A stretch of DNA of 36,247 nucleotides from a bacterium (GCA_021841155.1 JAKBVU010000004.1:1-36247), one strand, 5' to 3'; positions 1 through 7,888 are shown, counted from the stretch's first letter. Numbers and translations are program-made. Notes: a model not told the origin generated them from the letters alone.

Positions 1-2
1 AT

Positions 3-857
3 TATGGAGCCAGTGGTTTTGCTTATAGCACACTCGGAGCTATTGCAGCAAAAACAAAACATATCAAATTAATGACAATGGTAACAACACCTCTATTTCG
101 TTTTCATCCAGCTGTAGTCGCTCAAGCTGCCGCCACGATCGATCGTTTAAGTAACGGTCGTTTTTCACTAGGAGTTGGAACTGGTGAAAATATTAACGAA
201 AAACCTTTAGGTTTTGAACTTCCATCATATAAAGAAAGATCTCAACGACTTAATGAAGCCAGAGAAATTATACAAAAATTATTATCTGGTCAAAGTTTAA
301 ACTTTGATGGTAATTATTATCAGACTCAAGCCGCTAAATTATATAGTCCACCACTTCATAATCTACCAATCTTTCTAGCTGCTGGCGGTCCCCAAAGCGC
401 CACAACAGCAGGCAAGCACTACAATGGAATCATAGTTAGTGTTAAAAACATTTCAGAAGCTCTCAATCTGATCAATGTTTCTTCTTCAATTAGCCACAAT
501 CAAGATTTTCAAGTCATCGCTAATCTTTGGTCTATTTACGCTCAAAATGACCAAGAAGCTTGGCAAGCTATTAAACCTCTACGAGGTTTACGAGCACCTA
601 GTCGATCAGATCCTGTTAGTCCGATTCAACTTCAAAATGAAGCCGATCAAATACCTCATAAAACAATACTTAATAGTTATAAACAATTGAGTAATATCAA
701 GGACTATCTTGAAGCTTATGGACCATTAATCACAGAATTAGGTGCTGACATAGTTGGTATTCAAACAACTTCAATCGATCAAGTTGCAACAATTAAAATG
801 CTAGGTACAAAATTATTACCAGAACTACGTAAACTTAAACAAAGGAGGCTTTCATGA
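3..857 (+). CDS. F420-dependent LLM-class oxidoreductase, FGD-like (5' partial)
   Basis: Luciferase-like monooxygenase (LLM) superfamily flavin/F420 oxidoreductase, cytoplasmic TIM barrel. The frame is open to the left edge (from base 3, Tyr-Gly-Ala-Ser-Gly-Phe), so the N-terminus lies outside the window; the ATG at 72 is internal. The block VVTTPLFRFHPAVVAQA, followed by LGVGTGENINE and LAAGGP, closely resembles the F420-dependent glucose-6-phosphate dehydrogenase (FGD) branch as I recall it. It ends in TGA and overlaps the next LLM gene by four bases (ATGA), so the two are translationally coupled. Seen: the motifs and the overlap. Known: FGD-type enzymes use F420 and oxidise glucose-6-phosphate or similar substrates. 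Inferred: F420 rather than FMN as cofactor; the substrate cannot be assigned. Nothing in the visible part looks broken. Confidence 0.85.
   Translation, partial: YGASGFAYSTLGAIAAKTKHIKLMTMVTTPLFRFHPAVVAQAAATIDRLSNGRFSLGVGTGENINEKPLGFELPSYKERSQRLNEAREIIQKLLSGQSLNFDGNYYQTQAAKLYSPPLHNLPIFLAAGGPQSATTAGKHYNGIIVSVKNISEALNLINVSSSISHNQDFQVIANLWSIYAQNDQEAWQAIKPLRGLRAPSRSDPVSPIQLQNEADQIPHKTILNSYKQLSNIKDYLEAYGPLITELGADIVGIQTTSIDQVATIKMLGTKLLPELRKLKQRRLS
841..848 (+). promoter_or_regulatory. Strong Shine-Dalgarno for the second LLM gene
   Basis: AAAGGAGG lies five bases upstream of the ATG at 854, inside the end of the preceding gene. It fixes the start of the second LLM oxidoreductase and supports co-translation of the pair. 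Confidence 0.8.
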
Positions 858-1729
858 AAGTTGGCTTACAAATTAACCGCTTTGATTATCCAGGCGGTAA
901 TAATAAAATCGGTCAAAACGTTCACGATGCATCAATTGCAGCTGAGCAAGCTGGTTTTGATAGTATCTGGGTGATGGATCATTTTTTTCAATTAGAACAT
1001 ATTGGTCAATATACAGACCCGATGCTTGAATCTTATACTACTCTTGGCTATATTGCCGGTATCACCAGTAAGGTTAAGCTGGGCACAATGGTAACTGGTG
1101 TCATTTATCGAGAGCCAGCCTTATTAATCAATGCAGTTACTACTCTAGATGTTGTCTCTGGTGGACGGGCTTATTTAGGTATCGGTGCTGGCTGGAACGA
1201 GCAAGAAGCAAAAGCACTTGGATTCTTAAACCCTCTTCAATCTAGACGATTTGAACGACTAGAAGACACCTTAAAATTAGCTTTACAAATGTGGTCTGGA
1301 GATAGTCAAAGTTTTAAGGGTAACATTTATAACTTACCAGAACCTTATTTATCGCCACAATCTATTACTAAACCCCACCCACCAATCCTTATTGGTGGTG
1401 GTGGGGAAGAAAAAACTCTACGACTAGTGGCTAAGTATGGCGATGCCTGTAATTTATTTGCTCACGATATCGACATCTTGAGTCATAAACTTGAAGTCCT
1501 AAAAAAACACTGTCGGGAAGTTAACCGCCCCTATGAAGAAATTGAAAAAACATCCTTAATTGGTGTTAATATAGCTACTGCCTTAAAAGACCCTCAACAA
1601 ACTATTGATCAAGCTAAAACCTTAAAATCATTAGGCATTGAGCACATTATCTTTGCCAACAGTCATGATATTGAAGCTTCAGCTTATACCAAATTTTCTT
1701 CAACAGTTCAAATCATTCATGATTTATAA
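854..1729 (+). CDS. LLM-class F420-dependent oxidoreductase (Rv1855c-like)
   Basis: A complete 291-residue LLM-family oxidoreductase, a different subfamily from its neighbour. The N-terminus KVGLQINRFDYPG, then AEQAGFDSIWVMDHFFQ, LGTMVTGVIYREPALL and LGIGAGWNEQEAKALG, match the pattern of the probable F420-dependent oxidoreductases related to mycobacterial Rv1855c. The GGGGEEKTLRLVAKYGDACN block is the usual C-terminal cofactor-side signature. The start is fixed by the strong ribosome site at 841-848. Two adjacent F420-type enzymes suggest that the cell makes or obtains F420 and uses it for hydride transfer. The substrate is unknown. The gene ends before a short gap that separates it from a convergent gene; no convincing terminator is visible there. 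Confidence 0.85.
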   Translation: MKVGLQINRFDYPGGNNKIGQNVHDASIAAEQAGFDSIWVMDHFFQLEHIGQYTDPMLESYTTLGYIAGITSKVKLGTMVTGVIYREPALLINAVTTLDVVSGGRAYLGIGAGWNEQEAKALGFLNPLQSRRFERLEDTLKLALQMWSGDSQSFKGNIYNLPEPYLSPQSITKPHPPILIGGGGEEKTLRLVAKYGDACNLFAHDIDILSHKLEVLKKHCREVNRPYEEIEKTSLIGVNIATALKDPQQTIDQAKTLKSLGIEHIIFANSHDIEASAYTKFSSTVQIIHDL

Positions 1730-1773
1730 AAACCAGACTACCTAACGATATTTATTTACTGTGTAGCTAAAAC

Positions 1774-2348
1774 TTATTCTAAATTTTTTAAAATATCTTT
1801 AGTTTGACGCACTAATCCAATTCTAGGAAAAATAGTTTTCATCGATAAATTATGTTCTTTTTTAGATCTTGCACCGCAAGCATCTTCAGCAAATATTTGC
1901 TGATAACCATATTCATAAGCAAAGCGAGCCGTACTCTCAACACCAATATTAGTAGATATACCGCACAAAACAATCGTTTTGATTTGACGTCTTCTTAGTT
2001 GTAAATCTAGTTCTGTGCCGTAAAAAGCACCCCATTGTCTTTTGTTAATAATAAAATCTGTTTTTCAGGACCTAGCTCGGTGATAAATTCCGTCCAATCA
2101 GATGCCATTTGAGATCGACTCTGCATTAGCTGATCATTTTTTGGTTGTAAAGCATCCTTAAAATCGGCTGACATACCAACATGTACTAAAAAAACTGGCA
2201 TATTATTTTTTCTAAATGTTTGAACCAATTTAACGGCATTACTAGTGATTGTATCAACCGAATATGGTTCAGTCGGCATCGATACAATTCCTTTTTGTAA
2301 ATCAATTACAACTATAGCTGTTGATTTTTTATCAATTTCAATATCCAT
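1774..2348 (-). pseudogene. Isochorismatase-family cysteine hydrolase, frameshifted
   Basis: Two reading frames together make one isochorismatase-like hydrolase of about 191 residues. The upstream frame (2348 to about 2040) gives TAIVVIDLQKG with the expected catalytic Asp16, and ends at LLLTK with the catalytic Lys103. It then runs into a stop at 2007. Adding one A to the AAAA run (plus-strand T2040-T2043) continues as [12 protein letters not shown] and then [15 protein letters not shown], which holds the nucleophilic Cys (about 129). All three catalytic residues and the full fold are therefore present once one base is restored. It could be a recent inactivating mutation or an assembly error; I see no slippery site or stimulatory structure that would argue for programmed frameshifting. 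Family members hydrolyse amides or vinyl ethers (nicotinamidase, isochorismatase, ureidoacrylate); the substrate is not assignable. Confidence 0.8.
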
Positions 2349-2425
2349 GATTATCGCCCTATATTAGCTTAATTTATTTTAACAAAGTAAACCTTAAGTA
2401 ACTAAATAATTGATTAATATTAATT

Positions 2426-2478
2426 AAAAAGAGCCTACTTTAAGAGCCTCGTTTTAACAAGAATCTTAAAAGTAGGCC
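2426..2478 (-). terminator. Rho-independent terminator of the small basic protein gene
   Basis: Read on the minus strand, GGCCTACTTTTAAGA and TCTTAAAGTAGGC form a long near-perfect stem (one extra A in one arm), followed at once by CTTTTT. It begins about ten bases after the stop codon at 2489. Confidence 0.8.
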
Positions 2479-2488
2479 GACGAATTGT

Positions 2489-2695
2489 TTAATTAATTCG
2501 TAACTTTTGGGCATTACGTCTAATCCGTTTTCTGATGATCGAATAATACCTTTCAGTTTGTCTTTGTAACCTAGCTGAAGCATCGGCGAATTTTAAATCG
2601 TCATTTGGTTCACTAGAATTATATAGATATTGTTGAAAGTTTGTTTTTGGATGCTTTGGGTATTTGTGTGTAACTGCTCTTTTTGAGTGAGACAT
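2489..2695 (-). CDS. Small highly basic protein of unknown function (68 aa)
   Basis: I do not recognise this gene. It encodes a short, strongly basic, soluble protein starting MSHSKRAVTHKYPKHPK and ending with an Arg/Lys-rich helix, RYYSIIRKRIRRNAQKLRIN. An upstream ATG at 2713 is in frame, but GAAAGGA lies six bases before the ATG at 2695, so the shorter form is preferred. A good terminator directly after the stop makes it a stand-alone transcription unit. The charge and the predicted C-terminal helix suggest nucleic-acid or ribosome binding; this is inference. I compared it by eye with bS18, bS20 and bS21 and could not align it convincingly. Confidence 0.65.
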   Translation of the reverse strand: MSHSKRAVTHKYPKHPKTNFQQYLYNSSEPNDDLKFADASARLQRQTERYYSIIRKRIRRNAQKLRIN

Positions 2696-2808
2696 TGTAT
2701 ATCCTTTCGACATTAAATTTATTAATTAACGATGAGGCGATTTCCAAAAGACCCTCTTTTCTTTAAATTGCTATCTATATTAATTGTAAAACTATTACTT
2801 TTAGAGTC

Positions 2809-2824
2809 TGTGCGCCTTATCACT
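2809..2824 (+). promoter_or_regulatory. CRP-like operator in the regulator's own promoter
   Basis: TGTGC-N6-TCACT (TGTG-N8-CACT, one mismatch to the TGTG-N8-CACA core). Its centre is at 2816.5, exactly -41.5 from the TSS predicted by the -10 box at 2846-2851. A site at that position would be a class II site and suggests autoregulation. The second half-site is imperfect. Confidence 0.5.
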
Positions 2825-2845
2825 GGTTAAATACCACTAAGGCTC

Positions 2846-2858
2846 TATAATGAAATTA
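2846..2858 (+). promoter_or_regulatory. -10 box of leaderless promoter, Crp-family gene
   Basis: A perfect TATAAT at 2846-2851, then six bases, then the ATG at 2858. With normal spacing transcription starts on the A of ATG, giving a leaderless mRNA. No good -35 is visible, which fits an activator-dependent promoter. Confidence 0.65.
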
Positions 2859-3535
2859 TGTTAGAAACTTCATTGGCCGGTATGCCCGTAAAAAGAATTA
2901 TAGACGAAAGTATTATCGCCTATTTTAATGATGGAATTTTATTACACTTTGATAATGGTCAAACAATTATTAACGGTATCGATGAACCTGAAGGTGTCTT
3001 TCTAATCAAAACTGGCTTTGTTAAAGCATTTTCAATTTCACACGACGGACACGTTAACCTCTTATTGATTCATCAGGTTGGTGATTTTATACCACTACCG
3101 TGGGCCTTAGATGGTGCTCATACTACTGGACTTTATTATGAAGCCATTCAAGGTGTTGATGTTATTAAGGCTTCTAAAAATAAATTAAGAACAGCTCTAG
3201 GCAATAATACTTGGTTATCACAAGAAATCATGAGACAAACCGTTAACATCGTCACTGTTTATACTCAAAGAATCCAAACACTAGAGTTTAGATCAGCGCG
3301 AGGTAGAATGATTTCTGAATTATTAAATTCATCAGAAAGATTCGGCGAAAAAAAAGATCAACAAATTTTAATAAACGCTCCTATTACTTATCAAGATATT
3401 GCTGATTCCATTAATATGAACCGAGAGACAGCTAGTCGGGCCCTAGAAGATCTTTTTGAAGAAGGTTTAGTTAATCAATTAAATCACATGTTTATTATTT
3501 TAGATTTACCACGATTACAACAAGCCCTGATGTAA
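2858..3535 (+). CDS. Crp/Fnr-family transcriptional regulator
   Basis: A 225-residue regulator: an N-terminal cyclic-nucleotide-like beta-roll (about 20-130), a dimerisation helix (about 118-148) and a C-terminal winged helix-turn-helix (about 150-220). The recognition helix reads NRETASRAL. Arg189, Glu190 and Arg194 line up with Arg180, Glu181 and Arg185 of E. coli CRP, the residues that read TGTGA half-sites. The protein contains no cysteine, so an FNR-type iron-sulfur sensor is excluded. The usual cAMP phosphate-binding cassette (GE...L...RSA) is not recognisable around residues 75-95, so the ligand is unknown. TGTG-type sites lie at -41.5 in its own promoter and in front of the next gene, so it probably activates itself and its neighbour (inference). 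Confidence 0.88.
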   Translation: MLETSLAGMPVKRIIDESIIAYFNDGILLHFDNGQTIINGIDEPEGVFLIKTGFVKAFSISHDGHVNLLLIHQVGDFIPLPWALDGAHTTGLYYEAIQGVDVIKASKNKLRTALGNNTWLSQEIMRQTVNIVTVYTQRIQTLEFRSARGRMISELLNSSERFGEKKDQQILINAPITYQDIADSINMNRETASRALEDLFEEGLVNQLNHMFIILDLPRLQQALM

Positions 3536-3554
3536 TCAATGATAGTCTTAGTTG

Positions 3555-3570
3555 TGTGTCATAACGCACA
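3555..3570 (+). promoter_or_regulatory. CRP-like operator upstream of the YggT-like gene
   Basis: TGTGT-N6-GCACA has the exact TGTG-N8-CACA geometry of E. coli CRP sites. Its centre at 3562.5 lies 29.5 bases upstream of TATTAT (3592-3597). This is the same offset as in the regulator's own promoter, and gives -41.5 for a TSS at 3604. Confidence 0.6.
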
Positions 3571-3591
3571 GACCAATGACTGATAGGATGT

Positions 3592-3614
3592 TATTATAGT
3601 GATAAAGAGGAGTT
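3592..3614 (+). promoter_or_regulatory. -10 box and ribosome site for the YggT-like gene
   Basis: TATTAT (3592-3597; overlapping TATAGT at 3595-3600 is an alternative), followed by AAAGAGGAG about 7 bases before the ATG at 3621. Unlike the leaderless genes, this one has a short leader with a good Shine-Dalgarno. Confidence 0.5.
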
Positions 3615-3620
3615 ATTATC

Positions 3621-4016
3621 ATGGACAACAACGAACCACAAAACATTAAAGAAACGACCACCAGAACTGGTGATACGGTTCAAAAAACTACACAAATTAG
3701 TCATCCGCAAGATAGTCGTGAACACAACAAAAACAATATAGCAACTGATATAGTTGCTTACTTAGCTGGTTTATTGATCGTCATACTTGGTATTAGATTT
3801 TTTTTAGCATTATTTGGAGCAAATCCAGCCAATATTTTTGCTAAATTTATTTATAATATCTCTCACCCCTTCGTGGCACCATTTTTTAGTTTGTTTAATT
3901 ATCATAGCTACAATTATGCCATTGCTCATTTTGAAATTTATACTTTAGTCGCCATTATAGTTTATGCACTTATAGCCTGGGGAATTATTAGTCTCATCAA
4001 ACTTAATCAAAAATAG
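3621..4016 (+). CDS. YggT-like small membrane protein
   Basis: A 131-residue protein with a polar N-terminal tail rich in Thr, Gln and Asn (1-35) and two clear membrane helices, about 38-60 and 105-127. The connecting segment has FIYNISHPFVAPFFSLF, which fits the conserved loop of the YggT/YlmG family. Family members are associated with cell division, envelope organisation or osmotic tolerance, but their biochemistry is not settled. The start is supported by the ribosome site at about 3606-3614. The CRP-like operator upstream suggests control by the adjacent regulator. The gene ends two bases from a convergent gene and no terminator separates them. Confidence 0.65.
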   Translation: MDNNEPQNIKETTTRTGDTVQKTTQISHPQDSREHNKNNIATDIVAYLAGLLIVILGIRFFLALFGANPANIFAKFIYNISHPFVAPFFSLFNYHSYNYAIAHFEIYTLVAIIVYALIAWGIISLIKLNQK

Positions 4017-4018
4017 AT

Positions 4019-4972
4019 TTACTTTAGTAGAGCTGTCATAGGCTGAGCTTGTCGATCATTATTAGTTAATGGCGGCAAGTTCCAGGCAGTTTCAATGGTC
4101 TTAAGAACCGAATAATGATTATAATAATTAGACGATTGATAACCTTTTTTAGCATCATTACCAACAAATAAAGCTAAGATATGATTAGTCGAAGCGTAGC
4201 CCTCGTCCCAAGTAATAATTAGTAGAGCTTTCTTAGTTGTAAAAGCTTTAGATTTCAAAATTAATGGAACATTATTAGCCAACCATTTATCACCAGTAGC
4301 AATAGAGCAATTATGCATATCATTGCAGAGATTAGGTGTAATAAAAGCATAATTAGGCGTGGTTTTTAATGAAGCTAGGTTGCTGCTAAGTTGACTATAG
4401 GGAACAACGTGTTGGTTACATCGACTAGAATTATTAACTATATCTGAATAATAAAGAAATGGTACATGCTTAGTCGCATATTCTGGTAAGGAATTTAAAG
4501 TATAACAACTAGATGGCATACTTTCGGCATAGGCTTTCCAGGTTCGACCGGATTTTTGAATTTCGTCAGCAATATTTGGCACATTAACTATACAGCCTGC
4601 AGCTGGAGGATTACAGTCTGTTGTCGTACCATCAGTTGATCCACTAGTTAAAGCCAAATAATTAGGCAAACTAGGGTGGGCAACAGCATGATAATTACTA
4701 GCTGAGGCATAATTTTTAATTAAATAATTAATATACGGCGCACTACTATTACCGACAAGGTTATTGTATGGCTGATTTTCATCAACAATCATAAAAATAT
4801 AACTTAGGGTCTGAGCAGTTGGTTTTGGTTTTTGAATCGTTGTCGACGGCTTAGTTTGATGTAATGAGTGAGAGGGAATTGTTTTTTCGGATAATTTCAG
4901 TACCAAAAAAACAATAGCTATAACTAAAATTAAAATAATTAAACTAAAATAAATTACTTTTTTAATTACCAT
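4019..4972 (-). CDS. Membrane-anchored phosphoesterase (phospholipase C / acid phosphatase family)
   Basis: A 317-residue extracytoplasmic enzyme with one N-terminal membrane anchor (about 6-26) and a Ser/Thr/Pro/Lys linker. The rest fits the PF04185 phosphoesterase family: IFMIVDENQPYNNL (metal-binding Glu-Asn near the N-terminus), HPSLPNYLALTSG, PNLCNDMHNC, then ITWDEGYASTNHI and YYNHYSVLKTIE toward the C-terminus, with the Asp/His metal ligands of the alkaline-phosphatase-like fold. Members cleave phosphate mono- or diesters, including phospholipids. It probably works on the outside of the membrane, scavenging phosphate or acting on lipids, possibly those of a host cell (speculation). The cysteines at DCNPPAAGC and elsewhere could form disulfides. 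It has its own leaderless promoter. Confidence 0.8.
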   Translation of the reverse strand: MVIKKVIYFSLIILILVIAIVFLVLKLSEKTIPSHSLHQTKPSTTIQKPKPTAQTLSYIFMIVDENQPYNNLVGNSSAPYINYLIKNYASASNYHAVAHPSLPNYLALTSGSTDGTTTDCNPPAAGCIVNVPNIADEIQKSGRTWKAYAESMPSSCYTLNSLPEYATKHVPFLYYSDIVNNSSRCNQHVVPYSQLSSNLASLKTTPNYAFITPNLCNDMHNCSIATGDKWLANNVPLILKSKAFTTKKALLIITWDEGYASTNHILALFVGNDAKKGYQSSNYYNHYSVLKTIETAWNLPPLTNNDRQAQPMTALLK

Positions 4973-4984
4973 ACTTAAATTATA
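4970..4984 (-). promoter_or_regulatory. Leaderless promoter of the phosphoesterase gene
   Basis: On the minus strand a perfect TATAAT (4984-4979) is followed by exactly six bases and the ATG at 4972, so the predicted TSS is the A of the start codon. No Shine-Dalgarno is possible. Confidence 0.65.
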
Positions 4985-5026
4985 GACCTTTAAGGTAACA
5001 AATAAAATTATAGATAACTAAAATTA

Positions 5027-6814
5027 TTAATTTTTGTGATATTTATGATACTGCCGATAGATTAATTTGTGAATTGGTATATAGCGAGGAATATCTCTTA
5101 AACCCGGTATAAACGGCACAAACATCAGTAAAGCTGAAGCTAGGGTAGTTAAATATACTGCAATTAGATCAACATTAACTGAAGTCGCAAAACCTGGAAC
5201 CTGATACCATAAAGTATATAACCACAGCCAAGGTTGTCCGGGATAACTACCTGATTCATTCATCACACCCCATTGTGTACCATATAAATGATCTTTTTTA
5301 GCCAAACTACTAAAATAGTTTCCGTCTTCAATAAATAATAGTGGTTTAGTGTAATTAGTCCCATAAAAAGGATGCTGAGACAGTAAATCAGCGTCTATAG
5401 CACCAGATCGGGCTAGAATATATTCATTATTAATTAAGGTTGGGACAGGGCCATCATTAATTTTTGGTACAACAGCCTGACCATTAATAATTTTTACTTT
5501 GGTGACAACACTGGCATAATTTGTTGACCAAATTTTCTGTAATTGCCTAGAGGCCTGATTATATTCATTTAAAGCTAGAGCTAACCTAGGATTATCGAGA
5601 GAAGATTTTTCAAGTGGTTGAATCACAAAAGTTTGAGCTGTATTAATGGGTTCTCGAACACCGACCAAAAGTTGCCATGAAAAGCCTAATTTTTGCACCT
5701 GATGATGTCCATGGTTATATGGAGGACCATAAGTAGCGGTATTAGATGTACCATCAAGTTCAGAGGCTGTCGTAGCTATAAAATCTTTTGGAGCTAAGCT
5801 AGCCCATTCTTGAACTGTAACTGGTGGTTTATCAGGAGAAGACAACAAAAAGGCTAAACCTATCACTAAAACAAAAACGATTACAAAAGCAATTGTACCT
5901 TCCTTTAAAATATCATAACGACGGTTAGGACCAGTCCATTCTTGATTATCGGCTTTTTGAGCTAATAGTTTTTGTTGAGCAGTTTTTGGTCTTTTAACTG
6001 GCAGGGGATGAGAAACGCCTCTAATTCTAACTAAAATAATATGAATCGCCACAATCACGACTAAAACAAGTGGAATTAATACAACGTGCCAAAGAATCAT
6101 CTGACCAAAATTCATCAAATTAAAAAAACTACCGACTCCAACAGCATTAAAAGCGTCTTTACCGTTAGTTGCAATCCACTGAGAACTAAAATTTTGCTGA
6201 GATAAATAACCTGTAAAAGCTTCCATAACAGAAACCAAAAAAGCTAAAACACCTGTCATCCAAGTTAAAGCTCGTTTACCGCGCCAAGAAGCTAACCAAA
6301 ACTTGCCCCAAAGATGAATCACCAAAAATGCCATAAAGGCTTCAACGCTCCATAAATGAACACTATTAACAAAATGACCAACCTGACTAGTATGCCACCA
6401 ATCTACGCCACCAATAGCTAGACATAGGCCAGATATGATAGCCATACCGAGAGCAGCCAAAGAAGCAACACCAAAAACGTAAATCCAAGATGAAACATAA
6501 GCCGGTTGAGAATCAGGCAACATTTTTTCTGGTGGTAAAAATTTCAACCAAATTCGACGTAATTTATAAGTCCATAAGCCATTTTTAACCACTGGAGTTA
6601 ATTGTTCGGAACTTGACTTGAAACCATCTGAATGATTAACAATCTCATCTTTATGTTTTTTATTACCAGGAAAAGGTAAGCTAACTGCTAAGCCAAAAAT
6701 AATTAACATAATAACGATTAAAATTAAATTAGCTAACGAAATCGATAAAAAAGAATAATTTAAATAACTATCAGGATGATTTAAATTGATTAAAGCTGCA
6801 AATAAATTAAGCAT
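5027..6814 (-). CDS. Cytochrome b/b6-domain membrane protein (orphan)
   Basis: A 595-residue diheme cytochrome b-like protein. An extra N-terminal helix (about 24-46) precedes a cytochrome b core. His153 and His167 (14 apart), in VHLWSVEAFMAFLVIH, and His243 and His258 (15 apart, b6-like spacing) are the expected axial ligands of two hemes. A helix at about 305-325 follows, then a large extracytoplasmic domain (about 330-535) and a last helix (about 545-570). I find no PEWY Qo-site motif. No Rieske protein or cytochrome c1 gene lies nearby, so this is not a standard bc1 operon. AGAGGAT before the ATG supports the start. It lies 14 bases after the CHAP hydrolase gene, in the same operon. Possible role: quinol oxidation or transmembrane electron transfer to an unknown partner. 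Confidence 0.75.
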   Translation of the reverse strand: MLNLFAALINLNHPDSYLNYSFLSISLANLILIVIMLIIFGLAVSLPFPGNKKHKDEIVNHSDGFKSSSEQLTPVVKNGLWTYKLRRIWLKFLPPEKMLPDSQPAYVSSWIYVFGVASLAALGMAIISGLCLAIGGVDWWHTSQVGHFVNSVHLWSVEAFMAFLVIHLWGKFWLASWRGKRALTWMTGVLAFLVSVMEAFTGYLSQQNFSSQWIATNGKDAFNAVGVGSFFNLMNFGQMILWHVVLIPLVLVVIVAIHIILVRIRGVSHPLPVKRPKTAQQKLLAQKADNQEWTGPNRRYDILKEGTIAFVIVFVLVIGLAFLLSSPDKPPVTVQEWASLAPKDFIATTASELDGTSNTATYGPPYNHGHHQVQKLGFSWQLLVGVREPINTAQTFVIQPLEKSSLDNPRLALALNEYNQASRQLQKIWSTNYASVVTKVKIINGQAVVPKINDGPVPTLINNEYILARSGAIDADLLSQHPFYGTNYTKPLLFIEDGNYFSSLAKKDHLYGTQWGVMNESGSYPGQPWLWLYTLWYQVPGFATSVNVDLIAVYLTTLASALLMFVPFIPGLRDIPRYIPIHKLIYRQYHKYHKN

Positions 6815-6828
6815 AATAGATCCTCTGA

Positions 6829-7851
6829 TTAGTTTGGTGATAAATAATATGTCACATGACCAAGTTGGCCAGCCGAAAGAATGTTATTCGCGGCCATATT
6901 ACCGTTACCAGTTTGAGGGTCAAGCTGAGCTGAATCACCATATATAAAGGTTGGTTTCGCACCACCAACCACTACAATTTCAACATGTCCACCGGGATAA
7001 TCAAAAAAGGCTACATCACCAGCTTGAGGCTTATAATATTGAGCTGAATACTGGCTAAAAATAGCCTGATTAGCGATGTAATTAGCATTATATTCATCCC
7101 AACCGTTTCTTTGACCGGCCGTAAAAGGAGCGCCACTAGTTTTATAGATGTAGCTAACAAAATCAGCACACCATTCTTCTAAACCAAATCCAGCAGTGTA
7201 TTTATTAAGTAGTTGCAAATGATTAGACTTAGGTTGGTGCCAGATATTCCACTGCATCATAGCCTGACAACTAATTTGTTGATTTAAATTTAAGCTGGCT
7301 GGACAACTAAGAGCCTGAATCGAATTAATTTTATTGTTAATTTGTTGTTTGAACTGCCAATTTTGCTGAGAGTTTTTATAATTACAAGCTAGTAGAGTCA
7401 ATTGACTGCGTTGGTTAGCTAAACATTTTTGATATAGGGGACTAAATAAATTATTACCACTAAGCAAAAAAACTTCCGAAGGATTCTGATTACAGTTTTC
7501 TAAATTAAAGCTAAAATTAGTTTTTTTAGTCACGTTGAGGCAATCCTTACCACTGTGAATAAATCCGACTTGAGCATAAAAGGCTTGACCTGAAACTGGT
7601 TGACAACTAGCTAAATTAACCTTAATCGACTTAATCTTTTGATTAGTTGTAGAGTTCAAACACTGATTAGTCGCTAAATTATCAATAAACTTTAAATTAA
7701 TATTATTGTCAGCCATTGAAGAATAAGTACCAAAAATCAAAATTAAAACAACCGATACTAGGCTAATAATCAGTAATCGTTTAAAAAAGTAATCATGGAT
7801 TACTTTTAAGTTATTATCCCTAGATTTAGTATGTTGATGATTTACAAACAT
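6829..7851 (-). CDS. CHAP-domain cell-wall hydrolase with lectin-like N-terminal region
   Basis: A 340-residue secreted or anchored protein. Residues about 24-42 form a membrane helix or signal anchor. Residues about 55-170 are Cys- and Asn-rich, with repeated QxCLN / LxxCN / QQNWQF elements like a ricin-B (beta-trefoil) lectin. The C-terminal domain (about 195-340) is a CHAP amidase/peptidase: EEWCADFVSYIYK supplies the nucleophile Cys228, and QAGDVAFFDYPGGHVEIVVV supplies the general base His289. Such enzymes cut peptidoglycan stem peptides or glycan-peptide amide bonds. It may remodel the cell's own wall or act on a neighbouring cell. Probably first gene of an operon with the cytochrome b gene. 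A TAAGAT box lies only four bases from the ATG, so the start is less certain. Confidence 0.78.
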   Translation of the reverse strand: MFVNHQHTKSRDNNLKVIHDYFFKRLLIISLVSVVLILIFGTYSSMADNNINLKFIDNLATNQCLNSTTNQKIKSIKVNLASCQPVSGQAFYAQVGFIHSGKDCLNVTKKTNFSFNLENCNQNPSEVFLLSGNNLFSPLYQKCLANQRSQLTLLACNYKNSQQNWQFKQQINNKINSIQALSCPASLNLNQQISCQAMMQWNIWHQPKSNHLQLLNKYTAGFGLEEWCADFVSYIYKTSGAPFTAGQRNGWDEYNANYIANQAIFSQYSAQYYKPQAGDVAFFDYPGGHVEIVVVGGAKPTFIYGDSAQLDPQTGNGNMAANNILSAGQLGHVTYYLSPN

Positions 7852-7888
7852 ACTGATCTTAAATGAATTTTTTTAGTCATATTTTTAT

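Noticed and set aside
2036-2046. Programmed -1 or +1 frameshift in the isochorismatase-like gene
   Set aside because: No classic slippery heptamer with a downstream structure; a simple deletion in an A run explains it.
2489-2695. Ribosomal protein bS20, bS21 or bS18
   Set aside because: Similar size and charge, but conserved positions do not align by eye.
2858-3535. FNR-type oxygen sensor
   Set aside because: The protein has no cysteine, so it cannot hold the FNR iron-sulfur cluster.
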